NCBI GenBank assembly: GCA_963977495.1 | Contig: CAXBOT010000001.1 | Coordinates: 930,001 to 994,000, forward strand | Source: UBA1672 sp963977495 | GTDB taxonomy: Bacteria; Pseudomonadota; Alphaproteobacteria; Micavibrionales; Micavibrionaceae | Length of the DNA stretch: 64,000 bases | Direction of reading: 5' to 3' | In this document: one piece after another, positions 6,288 through 14,002 of the stretch | How positions within the stretch are numbered: position 1 is the first letter of the stretch | How the letters are laid out: each line of letters starts with the position of its first letter | Position numbers and translations under genes: made by a program | The notes under the pieces: generated by a model | The model's database searches: none | What the model was told of the DNA's origin: nothing | Seen by the model: only the letters and a program-made list of their open reading frames with translations

Positions 6288-8537
6288 CTAGAATTTATAG
6301 TCGAAGCGGTTGCTTTTCGGGAAACCATTAGGGGGTAAACGCCCTGCTGATGCGCGTTTCCCGATCCATGGCTCGATATCATCAACCGTTGTCGTGCCCG
6401 AGCCGTATTTATATTCCAGCCCCTGCTCTAGGTTAAAGGTCTTGGCATCGGACAAGCTGCCCTCTTTATATTTCTGAAGGATAACCCCTTTACCCTTACC
6501 CATTTCAGGCAATTCGGATAACGGAAAAGCCAGCATTTTGCGGTTTTTACCGATCACGGCGACATGGTCGTCACCCTCTTCGATATATTGACAGACCGCT
6601 GCCTCAACCTTACCGCTGACATTCAACACCTGTTTACCGGATTTTGTTTGCGCCAACACATCATCGGAGCTGACAACAAAGCCGCGCCCATCTGTAGAGG
6701 CCACTAATATTTTTACGGCAGGTTTATGAACCTTCATCGTGGTCACATGCGCATCATTGGGAATATCCACCATAATACGTAACGGCTCACCAAAGCCGCG
6801 GCCAGACGGCAGTTTATCGCAGCCAAGCGTGTAAAAACGCCCGTTCGTCGCAAACACAATCAGCTTATCTGTTGTTTGCACCTCCAGAATAAATTGCCCG
6901 CGGTCACCATCCTTATACTTCAAATCTTTCGGATTGATACCGTGCCCCTTCATCGCCTTGATCCAGCCCTGCGCCGAGCAAATCACCGTCACAGGCTCCT
7001 TCTCGATCATCACAGCGTCCAGATCAACCAAAATCGGTTTCGGGGCGGAGGCAATGCTTGTGCGGCGTTTCCCTAAAACAGTGTCCTGACCAAACATGAC
7101 TTTCAGATCTTTGATCTGCTTTTTGATCCGCGTCCATTGGCGCGCTTCTGAACCGATCAACTTTTCAAGCTCATCACGCTCCTTAGATAAGGCGTCATGC
7201 TCGGTGCGAATTTCCATCTCTTCAAGCTTGTGCAAGCGGCGTAAGCGCAAATTCAAAATCGCTTCAACTTGGATTTCACTTAATGTGAAGGTGTCGATCA
7301 AACATTGTTTTGGGTTTTCCTCAAAACGGATAATACGGATAACCTCATCCACATTCAAAAAGACAACAAGATACCCTTCTAAAACTGCCAAACGGTGCAG
7401 CACTTTTTGCAAACGGAAACTGGAGCGACGCACCAAAACCTCTTGCTGGTGATCCAGCCAGTTTTGCAATGCTTCTTTCAGGTTCATAACCTTCGGCACC
7501 AAGCCGTTTTCCAAAACATTCAAATTCATGTTAAAGCGCGTTTCCAGATCAGAAGAACGGAACAGCGCTTCCATAAGGATTTCAGGCTCGACATTACGGT
7601 TTTTCGGCACAAGAACAAGACGTACATCTTCCGCCGATTCATCGCGCACATCATCCAGTAAGGGCAGTTTCTTGGAATTGATAAGATCGGCAATTTTCTC
7701 GATCAACTTCGATTTTTGCACCTGATAAGGAATCTCGGTGATAATTATTTGGTACATGCCCTGTTTCAGGTCTTCTTTTTCCCAACGTGACCGCACACGA
7801 AAAGCGCCCTTGCCCGTTTCATACGCCTTGATCACATCGGCTTTTTCCTCAACCAGAACCCCGCCGGTCGGCATATCAGGCCCCTGCACAATATCAACAA
7901 GCTCTGCCACGCTTGGGTCTTTATCCAGCATCAGCAGCATCGCATCGCATAATTCTTCGACGTTATGCGGCGGAATATTCGTTGCCATCCCCACGGCAAT
8001 ACCGCTGGAACCATTGGCTAATAAATTCGGGAAACCACCAGGAAGGACGACAGGCTCGCTCTCCGACCCATCATAAGTCGGGCGGAAATCAACAGCGTCT
8101 TCTTCAATACCCTGCAGCAATAATATTGCAACATCGGTTAAGCGCGCTTCGGTGTACCGCATCGCCGCAGCATTATCGCCGTCAATGTTACCGAAGTTCC
8201 CCTGCCCATCCACCAACGGATAGCGTTGCGAGAAGTCCTGCGCCAAACGCACCATCGCATCATAAACCGCCGTATCGCCATGCGGGTGGTATTTACCGAT
8301 AACATCACCGACCACACGCGCAGACTTTTTAGGGCTTTGATTAGGATTAAGCTTGAGCTGGAACATGGCATAGAGCAAACGTCTATGCACAGGTTTCATG
8401 CCATCACGAACATCCGGCAGTGAACGGCTCATGATCGTGGATAAAGCATAAGACAGATAACGATCCGAAAGGATTTCGCTAATCGGTTGATCTATAACGT
8501 CCGATCTGTTTTCGTTTACTGTATTATCCTGCGACAT
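6288..8537 (-). CDS. parC: DNA topoisomerase IV subunit A
   Basis: ParC is the DNA-cleaving subunit of topoisomerase IV, which separates daughter chromosomes. The 749-residue length fits ParC. Near the N-terminus are MSRSLPDVRDGMKPVHRRLL, then GKYHPHGDTAVYDAM and the catalytic Tyr128 in AAAMRYTEARLT. The C-terminal half has the beta-pinwheel-type blades (for example KAMKGHG and ASTDGRGFVVSSDD). The residue equal to Escherichia coli ParC Ser80 is threonine (T89) and the Glu84 equivalent is aspartate (D93). Its start overlaps the recO stop by 14 nt, so both are likely co-transcribed. ParC rather than GyrA is inferred from the length and the C-terminal region. Confidence 0.93.
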   Translation of the reverse strand: MSQDNTVNENRSDVIDQPISEILSDRYLSYALSTIMSRSLPDVRDGMKPVHRRLLYAMFQLKLNPNQSPKKSARVVGDVIGKYHPHGDTAVYDAMVRLAQDFSQRYPLVDGQGNFGNIDGDNAAAMRYTEARLTDVAILLLQGIEEDAVDFRPTYDGSESEPVVLPGGFPNLLANGSSGIAVGMATNIPPHNVEELCDAMLLMLDKDPSVAELVDIVQGPDMPTGGVLVEEKADVIKAYETGKGAFRVRSRWEKEDLKQGMYQIIITEIPYQVQKSKLIEKIADLINSKKLPLLDDVRDESAEDVRLVLVPKNRNVEPEILMEALFRSSDLETRFNMNLNVLENGLVPKVMNLKEALQNWLDHQQEVLVRRSSFRLQKVLHRLAVLEGYLVVFLNVDEVIRIIRFEENPKQCLIDTFTLSEIQVEAILNLRLRRLHKLEEMEIRTEHDALSKERDELEKLIGSEARQWTRIKKQIKDLKVMFGQDTVLGKRRTSIASAPKPILVDLDAVMIEKEPVTVICSAQGWIKAMKGHGINPKDLKYKDGDRGQFILEVQTTDKLIVFATNGRFYTLGCDKLPSGRGFGEPLRIMVDIPNDAHVTTMKVHKPAVKILVASTDGRGFVVSSDDVLAQTKSGKQVLNVSGKVEAAVCQYIEEGDDHVAVIGKNRKMLAFPLSELPEMGKGKGVILQKYKEGSLSDAKTFNLEQGLEYKYGSGTTTVDDIEPWIGKRASAGRLPPNGFPKSNRFDYKF

Positions 8538-9321
8538 AAATTTCTGTCCCTAACGCTTCAATATTTCTAGTGCTGTCATCCGAGCTTCTTGTTTTGGCAA
8601 AAACTTCGGCAAAACGCAAGTCTAACCTATGTCTGGCTTCCGGCAATCCACGATTATGATGTGCAAAAACCCAATGCTGTAGGAAAAACCGCGTTAATTG
8701 CAAGCCTATCATGACATCTTCGGGGTCTGACGGCCCGCCATTCGGTTTTAGAAACCCCGGCAACGGCAACAGCTTGCCTTTATAAGGTTCTGCCGCGGCA
8801 TAGCTTACAGCGCGCCCTGTTTTCGGACTAACATAAGCCAGTGTATTATCATCACCGCCCCCCGCGCAACGTGATAAATCCAGCGAGAACCCTAATTCTT
8901 TTAAAAGGGCGATTTCCCACATGACGTAGCCCGCTGCCCAAACCTCGCCCTCAAGAATATCCAAAAGCGCCAGCATCCCATCATACAGCCCCTCATGCCC
9001 CTCTTTTTCAGGTAAAGCCTGATCGCACAAGGCGCACGCCGATTGCAGCGCAGCCAATTTCAACGCATCATGCATGATACGCGCCGCCGTAGAGCGCGAA
9101 AGCTCTATCGTTAATGCGCCAAGGCTATCGCTCGTCCTTGCGCGCCAATTCGCATCCACAATATTCCCAACTTCGAGTGAGCCACGATTCTTCGATGACG
9201 ATGCACCGCGCACATAGCCCGCTTGCCGCCCGTGACCACGCGTCAATAGCGACACGATTGCGCCATTCTCACCATGCGCACGCGCTGCCAATACCACAGA
9301 TTGATCTTGCCATTGTTCCAT
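8524..9321 (-). CDS. recO: DNA repair protein RecO
   Basis: RecO works with RecR to load RecA onto gapped, SSB-coated DNA. The 265-residue protein begins with an OB-fold region (DQSVVLAARAHGENGAIVSL, then GRQAGYVRGASSSK) and continues into the helical domain ending in the VMIGLQLTRFFLQHWVF segment. It carries cysteines in the SRCAGGGDD part that may belong to a zinc site in some RecO proteins. It is the first gene of a recO-parC pair with a 14-nt overlap. The gene to its right runs the other way, leaving a 54-nt space that should hold its promoter. Confidence 0.92.
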   Translation of the reverse strand: MEQWQDQSVVLAARAHGENGAIVSLLTRGHGRQAGYVRGASSSKNRGSLEVGNIVDANWRARTSDSLGALTIELSRSTAARIMHDALKLAALQSACALCDQALPEKEGHEGLYDGMLALLDILEGEVWAAGYVMWEIALLKELGFSLDLSRCAGGGDDNTLAYVSPKTGRAVSYAAAEPYKGKLLPLPGFLKPNGGPSDPEDVMIGLQLTRFFLQHWVFAHHNRGLPEARHRLDLRFAEVFAKTRSSDDSTRNIEALGTEIYVAG

Positions 9322-9375
9322 GGGTATCTATTATCATCGTGATAACGATTTGATTCCAGCAGGATATGAAAAATA

Positions 9376-10374
9376 ATGACGACTATCCCCAAATCAGAAA
9401 TCCATGAATTGGTTACAGGCGCTTTTAAAAAGGCAGGATTGACGGACGAATCCGCGATCAATGAAATTTATACACACCTTATGTACAACGAACTTTGCGG
9501 CAAACGCTCTCATGGGCTGTTGCGGGTTAAATGGAGCATTGATTACATCAAAAAACACGGCCCCCCGATCAAATCGCCTGATATCGCACTGGATAACGGC
9601 GCACTGACCATCATTGACGGGCAAAATAATCTGGGGCTGGTCACGGCGCGTTATGCCGCAGATATCGCCATATCAAAGGCCAAAACCCACGGCATCGCCT
9701 TTGTCGGGGCGCGCAATCACTTTGGCACAACGGGCACAATGCATTATTACAACCGCCTGTTCGTCGATAACGGTTTGGTCGGCATTGCGGGCTGCAATTC
9801 CTTTGCTATGGTTTGTCATCCTGATGGTTTTGATCCTGTTTTAGGGACAAACCCGATATCTTTCGGCATCCCCTCGTCCAAAACGCCCTGCATTATTGAT
9901 GTTACAACGGCGCAATGGGCCTATGGCAAGTTGCTGGAATTCTCCAAAGCGGGCAAGGACATTCCTGTGGATGCCTTTGTGGATAAAGATGGAAAACCTT
10001 CGACAAACATTAAAGATGCAAAAGACGGTGCGATGCTGCCGATGAACGGTTATAAGGGGTTTGCCATTGGTCTTGCCATCGAAGTTTTGAGCGGTGCACT
10101 GATTGGCGCAAAATCAGGTCTAAAAGCGGTTCAAGGCAGCGATGGAATATTCTTCATCACGATCAATCCAGACATGCTGGTCGGGCAAGCCATTTTCGAA
10201 GAACAAGTCGAAGCATTATTACAGGAAATCAAGTCATCACGGCATAACGCAGAGATTACCGAGCTTCTTATCCCCGGTGAAAGATCCGAGAGCACATACC
10301 AATCAAACCAAGGCAAAGAGCATATTGACGTGGTTGATACTGTTTATAATGAATTAAAGGATTTGGTCTCATGA
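9376..10374 (+). CDS. Malate/L-lactate dehydrogenase-family (Ldh_2) oxidoreductase
   Basis: This 332-residue NAD(P)-dependent oxidoreductase belongs to the Ldh_2 family, which includes malate, ureidoglycolate and 2,3-diketogulonate dehydrogenases and cyclic-imine reductases. Evidence: the catalytic-histidine segment ELCGKRSHGLLRV, then ARNHFGTTGTMHYYN, GTNPISFGIPS and the late block MNGYKGFAIGLAIEVLSGAL. It has no signal peptide and is cytosolic. It overlaps the next gene, an aspartate dehydrogenase-like protein, by 4 nt (ATGA), so the two are translationally coupled and probably act in one pathway. Substrate cannot be assigned from sequence; an imine or 2-keto acid is plausible given the partner. 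Confidence 0.85.
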   Translation: MTTIPKSEIHELVTGAFKKAGLTDESAINEIYTHLMYNELCGKRSHGLLRVKWSIDYIKKHGPPIKSPDIALDNGALTIIDGQNNLGLVTARYAADIAISKAKTHGIAFVGARNHFGTTGTMHYYNRLFVDNGLVGIAGCNSFAMVCHPDGFDPVLGTNPISFGIPSSKTPCIIDVTTAQWAYGKLLEFSKAGKDIPVDAFVDKDGKPSTNIKDAKDGAMLPMNGYKGFAIGLAIEVLSGALIGAKSGLKAVQGSDGIFFITINPDMLVGQAIFEEQVEALLQEIKSSRHNAEITELLIPGERSESTYQSNQGKEHIDVVDTVYNELKDLVS

Positions 10375-11159
10375 GTATAAAAAAGATAGGCATCGTGGGA
10401 ATCGGTGCAATCGGCAGTGCCGTGGCAAAGAAACTAACCTCTGCGGAGGGATTATACGGCTTTGAACTGGGGTGCATATCCGATCCAGACCCGAAAGTAC
10501 ATTTTGGGGTCGATAACGTGTCAATTGACGCGCTTGTGGCACAGAGTGATCTCATTATTGAGTGCCTCCCTGCCCGCTGCGTGCCTGACCTTGCTGAGGC
10601 TACTTTTCGCGCAAATAAAGACATTATTTTCATCAGCAGCGCCGCCCTGCTCCTTTACCCACAGATTGTGGATAACCTCAAACAATCAAAGAGTCGTGCT
10701 TACCTCCCCTCTGGCGCACTTTGCGGATTGGATGGCGTCATCGCGATGCGGGAAATGGGTATTGAAAGCTCTAAAATCGCCTCATTCAAACCCCCCAAAG
10801 GCTTTTCCGGCGCCCCTTTTATTGTTGAAAATGATATCGACCTCGATCAAATCACGCAAAAGACACTGATTTTCGAAGGAAACGCGCTGGATGCCTCTCG
10901 CGGCTTCCCTGCCAATGTCAATGTTGCCGCAACATTGAGCCTTGCAGGCATCGGCGCGCAAGATACCCGCGTAGAAATTTGGGCTGATCCCGCCGCCACA
11001 GGCAATGCCCATCAAATCACCGTGACAAGCGCCTATTCCACCCTGACATCACGCATTGAAAACATGCCTGATCCGGCAAACCCCAAAAGCTCCGTCCTCG
11101 CGGCGCAGAGCATCGTTGCAACTCTTCGAAACATGAACAGCGCCCTTGTTATTTCATAA
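10371..11159 (+). CDS. L-aspartate dehydrogenase-like protein
   Basis: The 262-residue product begins with a Rossmann nucleotide motif, GIVGIGAIGSAVAKKL, and carries the DUF108/aspartate dehydrogenase blocks: YLPSGALCGLDGV in the middle and GFPANVNVAATLSLAG, VEIWADPAATGNAHQITV and NPKSSVLAAQSIVATL at the end. Known members oxidise L-aspartate to iminoaspartate with NAD(P), or run the reverse reaction; some feed NAD synthesis. No nadA or nadC gene is near, so a NAD role is not supported here. It overlaps the Ldh_2 gene by 4 nt and is followed after 21 nt by a histidine phosphatase gene. Confidence 0.86.
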   Translation: MSIKKIGIVGIGAIGSAVAKKLTSAEGLYGFELGCISDPDPKVHFGVDNVSIDALVAQSDLIIECLPARCVPDLAEATFRANKDIIFISSAALLLYPQIVDNLKQSKSRAYLPSGALCGLDGVIAMREMGIESSKIASFKPPKGFSGAPFIVENDIDLDQITQKTLIFEGNALDASRGFPANVNVAATLSLAGIGAQDTRVEIWADPAATGNAHQITVTSAYSTLTSRIENMPDPANPKSSVLAAQSIVATLRNMNSALVIS

Positions 11160-11180
11160 ACCAAAGAAAGATAATACCGC

Positions 11181-11849
11181 ATGATCCCCGCAAAACATTT
11201 CTATATGATCCGCCATGGTGAGACAGAAGCCAACAAAGCCCGCCTTATGGCAGGCAGCCTTGATTCTCCGCTCACTGATACGGGGCGCGAACAGGCGGCG
11301 CAGGCGCGCCGCATCGTGAAATCACTGGAGGTTAAGCCCAAGGCCATCATCCATAGTAATCTGTCGCGGGCGCGTGATACGGCGTCCATCATCAATGGCG
11401 CGCTGGATGTGCCCATGCATGAGGAACAAGACCTCGCCGAACTGCATGCAGGCGATTGGGAAGGCGTTCCCTATGAAGAATGCAGCGCATTATTAACCGG
11501 ATGGCCTAACCCGCCAAATGGCGAAACCTTTAACGATTTTTGCGCGCGCATCAAACGCGGCAAACAAAAGGTACTGGATGCCCATGACAGCCCTGTCCTT
11601 ATTGTCTCCCATGGTGGTGTGTTCAGGGCGTTTGGCGGGCTTTACGGCCTGAAAACGCCGGGTGTTTTTAGGAATTGCCACCTGTATGAATTTCAGCCCG
11701 ACACACAAAACACCGTTTTCCCGTGGATGGTCTGGTCATATGAACGCGCGGATTCCATTCAGCGCACCAAGGTCGATGTCTATCATTTAAGCGAAGTGCT
11801 TGGTGGCTCTGAAAGTGCCGACGATCACCCTGCAGAACAAATCGCCTGA
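11181..11849 (+). CDS. Histidine phosphatase family (phosphoglycerate mutase-like) protein
   Basis: The 222-residue protein has the phosphohistidine motif MIRHGETEANK near residue 10 and the second catalytic histidine in VLIVSHGGVFRAF near residue 139. The arginine-rich HSNLSRARDTASII and LAELHAGDWEG are also family blocks. It is a cytosolic phosphatase or mutase acting on an unknown phosphorylated substrate. It lies 21 nt after the aspartate dehydrogenase-like gene and may share its transcript. Its last 25 nt overlap the end of folP on the opposite strand, so the two transcripts are convergent. Confidence 0.88.
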   Translation: MIPAKHFYMIRHGETEANKARLMAGSLDSPLTDTGREQAAQARRIVKSLEVKPKAIIHSNLSRARDTASIINGALDVPMHEEQDLAELHAGDWEGVPYEECSALLTGWPNPPNGETFNDFCARIKRGKQKVLDAHDSPVLIVSHGGVFRAFGGLYGLKTPGVFRNCHLYEFQPDTQNTVFPWMVWSYERADSIQRTKVDVYHLSEVLGGSESADDHPAEQIA

Positions 11850-12655
11850 TGAACATCAAAGGCTTGTTTGGTTTCCTGCACGTCATGCACGCGAAAGATT
11901 TGCGCGCCGTTGTCCACCCCGCTTAACGCGGCAGCCAATGAGCCAGCAAGGCGGGATTGTGCACCCTGCCCTTGTGATAGCGCGCCGACAAAGCTCTTAC
12001 GGCTTGCCCCCAGCAATACAGGACAGCCAAATTTCTGAAACTGTTTGAGGTTCTTTAAAATGCTCAGATTATGCTCAAGCGTTTTACCGAAGCCAATCCC
12101 CGGATCAATAATGATTTTATCTGTCGTCACACCGTTTTTCAGGCAATATTCAATCCGTTCTTCAAAAAACGATAAGATCTCATCCACAACATTGTCATAG
12201 GTTGGGCGATTTTGCATATCCTGCGGCGTGCCCTTCATATGCATAATGCACACAGGCACACCACCTTGCGCCGCCACAGAAACACTCTCAGGATCATGGC
12301 GCAAACCACTTACATCATTGATTAAATTTGCACCAAACTTAACGGCCTCTTTCATTGTTTCGGCATTGCGCGTATCGATTGAAATATAAGGCGCTTTCCC
12401 CGCCAGCCCAGCGATTACGGGCAAAACGCGTTCCATTTCCTCCGCCGCGCTGACGACCGATGCATTCGGGCGCGTCGACTCGCCGCCAATATCAAGAATA
12501 TCCGCGCCCTCTTTCAATAAGCGCAGGCCATGTTCAATCGCTTGGGTCGGGGCATAAAAATCACCACCATCGGAAAAACTATCCGGCGTTACGTTAACAA
12601 TCCCCATAATGAGCGGCCTTTTATGGCTCATCGCAATAAGATCAGACACGAGCAT
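11825..12655 (-). CDS. folP: Dihydropteroate synthase
   Basis: This joins p-aminobenzoate to dihydropterin pyrophosphate in folate synthesis and is the sulfonamide target. The 276-residue protein has both signature blocks: IMGIVNVTPDSFSDGG and ILDIGGESTRPNA. DTRNAETMKEAVKFGANLIN, IIIDPGIGFGKTLEHN and the late GASRKSFVGAL and RVHDVQETKQAF also match the family. It overlaps the folK stop by 14 nt and is translated right after it. It ends 25 nt inside the histidine phosphatase gene on the other strand. Confidence 0.97.
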   Translation of the reverse strand: MLVSDLIAMSHKRPLIMGIVNVTPDSFSDGGDFYAPTQAIEHGLRLLKEGADILDIGGESTRPNASVVSAAEEMERVLPVIAGLAGKAPYISIDTRNAETMKEAVKFGANLINDVSGLRHDPESVSVAAQGGVPVCIMHMKGTPQDMQNRPTYDNVVDEILSFFEERIEYCLKNGVTTDKIIIDPGIGFGKTLEHNLSILKNLKQFQKFGCPVLLGASRKSFVGALSQGQGAQSRLAGSLAAALSGVDNGAQIFRVHDVQETKQAFDVHQAICSAG

Positions 12656-13181
12656 CCCCCTTTGATTGGTTTTGATCCAAGGGCATCTGGCTGCCTTCTA
12701 TACATTCTATGGCTTGATTATCAGGTAAATCATCCATCAAGGCACGCACAGAGCGCCTTAATTGAGGATGCACCCAGTCAGGGTTAACTTCATACAAAGG
12801 ATACAACACAAAGGCACGCTCATGCATTCTGGGGTGCGGGACGCTTAGGTTTTCATCGTCAATAAGATCATCATGATAAACCAAAAGATCAAGATCGAGC
12901 ACGCGCGCTTCGTTTTGGTCGCGGCGTTGACGCCCTGCGCGATCTTCGATAGAGGCCAAAACCTTAAGCAACGCATGAGGGGCAAGCGGCGTATCAACCA
13001 CGCACACTGCGTTTCTATACCACGGTTGATCTGATACAGGCACAGGCGCGGTTTTCCAAATATGGGATATGTGGGTGACAGCAATGCCCGCTTCGATGAG
13101 CAATGTAATCGCCGCCTTAATGCATTGTTCCGGCGTTCCGTAAACACCACTTAGATTTGCGCCCAGCCCGATCAATATCAT
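12642..13181 (-). CDS. folK: Hydroxymethyl-dihydropterin pyrophosphokinase
   Basis: This makes the pyrophosphorylated pterin used by FolP. The 179-residue product shows LIGLGANLSG at the start, SHIWKTAPVPVSDQPWYRNAV, and RRDQNEARVLDLDLLVYHDD, the family's DLDLL signature, followed by the substrate loop VPHPRMHERAFVLYPL. It precedes folP with a 14-nt overlap. A terminator hairpin ends 16 nt before its ATG, so its promoter must overlap that hairpin or transcription must read through from the YcbK-like gene. No folB or folE gene is in the window. Confidence 0.96.
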   Translation of the reverse strand: MILIGLGANLSGVYGTPEQCIKAAITLLIEAGIAVTHISHIWKTAPVPVSDQPWYRNAVCVVDTPLAPHALLKVLASIEDRAGRQRRDQNEARVLDLDLLVYHDDLIDDENLSVPHPRMHERAFVLYPLYEVNPDWVHPQLRRSVRALMDDLPDNQAIECIEGSQMPLDQNQSKGDARV

Positions 13182-13196
13182 GTTGTGTTACCTTAC

Positions 13197-13221
13197 AAAA
13201 AAATGGAGCCATACAAGCTCC
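13197..13221 (-). terminator. Intrinsic terminator of the YcbK-like gene
   Basis: On the minus strand GGAGC and GCTCC (13221-13217 and 13209-13205) form a 5-bp stem with a 7-nt loop, followed by ATTTTTTT. It lies 36 nt below the stop of the YcbK-like gene and 16 nt above the folK start codon. Confidence 0.7.
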
Positions 13222-13257
13222 ACAATATAATTTATCTCTATAGCCCAAAATATAATT

Positions 13258-13812
13258 TTAGGAAACCCAAGCGCGTACCTGCCCAGTATCAACATGCACA
13301 AAACCGCTGCGTGGGTAATACCCAACACCGCCGGCCTTAAGTGACAGCGCCGCATTTCTTAATTTCTTGGTGCTGTATCCGGGGACGCGGATATCAATGG
13401 CTTGGCCATACATATGGAAAGAATTCTTCGCTACGCCCTTGGTATTATGGCTCAACATCGCATTGGTTTTGGGGCTGCGATAACCTGATAGAATTTGAAG
13501 TGTGTCGTGTGATTTTGTTTTTTGCTGAATAATGGAAATAATATCAACCACGTGCGGGTCCATCGGAAAAACTTCGTGCGTGCGGAAATCACGTAAAACA
13601 TAGCTCAAACGCTCGAACGCTTCGGGCAAATATTTATCACCGACACGATACACACCGGAAAAACTCTCCCCTGTATGTGCATGGCGGAAAGACACTTTCC
13701 ACGCTTTATTTCCAGTCGCTGCCAGCGTTTTACCCATCGACAAAAAAGGTACGGCAGAGCCGATAACACCAGCAAATCCGTACTTTATAAAATCACGGCG
13801 TTGAATATCCAT
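13258..13812 (-). CDS. Tat-exported DUF882/YcbK-like protein (peptidase M15 fold)
   Basis: The 184-residue product begins MDIQRRDFIKYGFAG, a twin-arginine signal of the RRxFIK type, so it should be folded before export to the periplasm. The core LQILSGYRSPKTNAML, KNSFHMYGQAIDIRV and SGFVHVDTGQVRAW carries the zinc-binding HxxxxxxD and HxD features of the M15/DUF882 fold, which acts on peptidoglycan in related enzymes. It sits beside an L,D-transpeptidase gene on the same strand, with 190 nt of gene-free sequence between. This pair suggests a shared role in cell-wall crosslinking, which is an inference. Confidence 0.88.
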   Translation of the reverse strand: MDIQRRDFIKYGFAGVIGSAVPFLSMGKTLAATGNKAWKVSFRHAHTGESFSGVYRVGDKYLPEAFERLSYVLRDFRTHEVFPMDPHVVDIISIIQQKTKSHDTLQILSGYRSPKTNAMLSHNTKGVAKNSFHMYGQAIDIRVPGYSTKKLRNAALSLKAGGVGYYPRSGFVHVDTGQVRAWVS

Positions 13813-14002
13813 ATGATACCATCCATATCAAAAAACGTTTCACAGAGCACTCGTTTAGCAAAAAACAACTGTAAACGCAAGAAAACAAAAGAAAAACTAA
13901 AATGGCGCAAGACCAGAAGAGATAGTCCTACATTACTTTTTAAGGTGAGTAAAGAATCAATTCCCTAAAAGACGCGAGGAAATTGTCTGTCCAAGCATCG
14001 GG

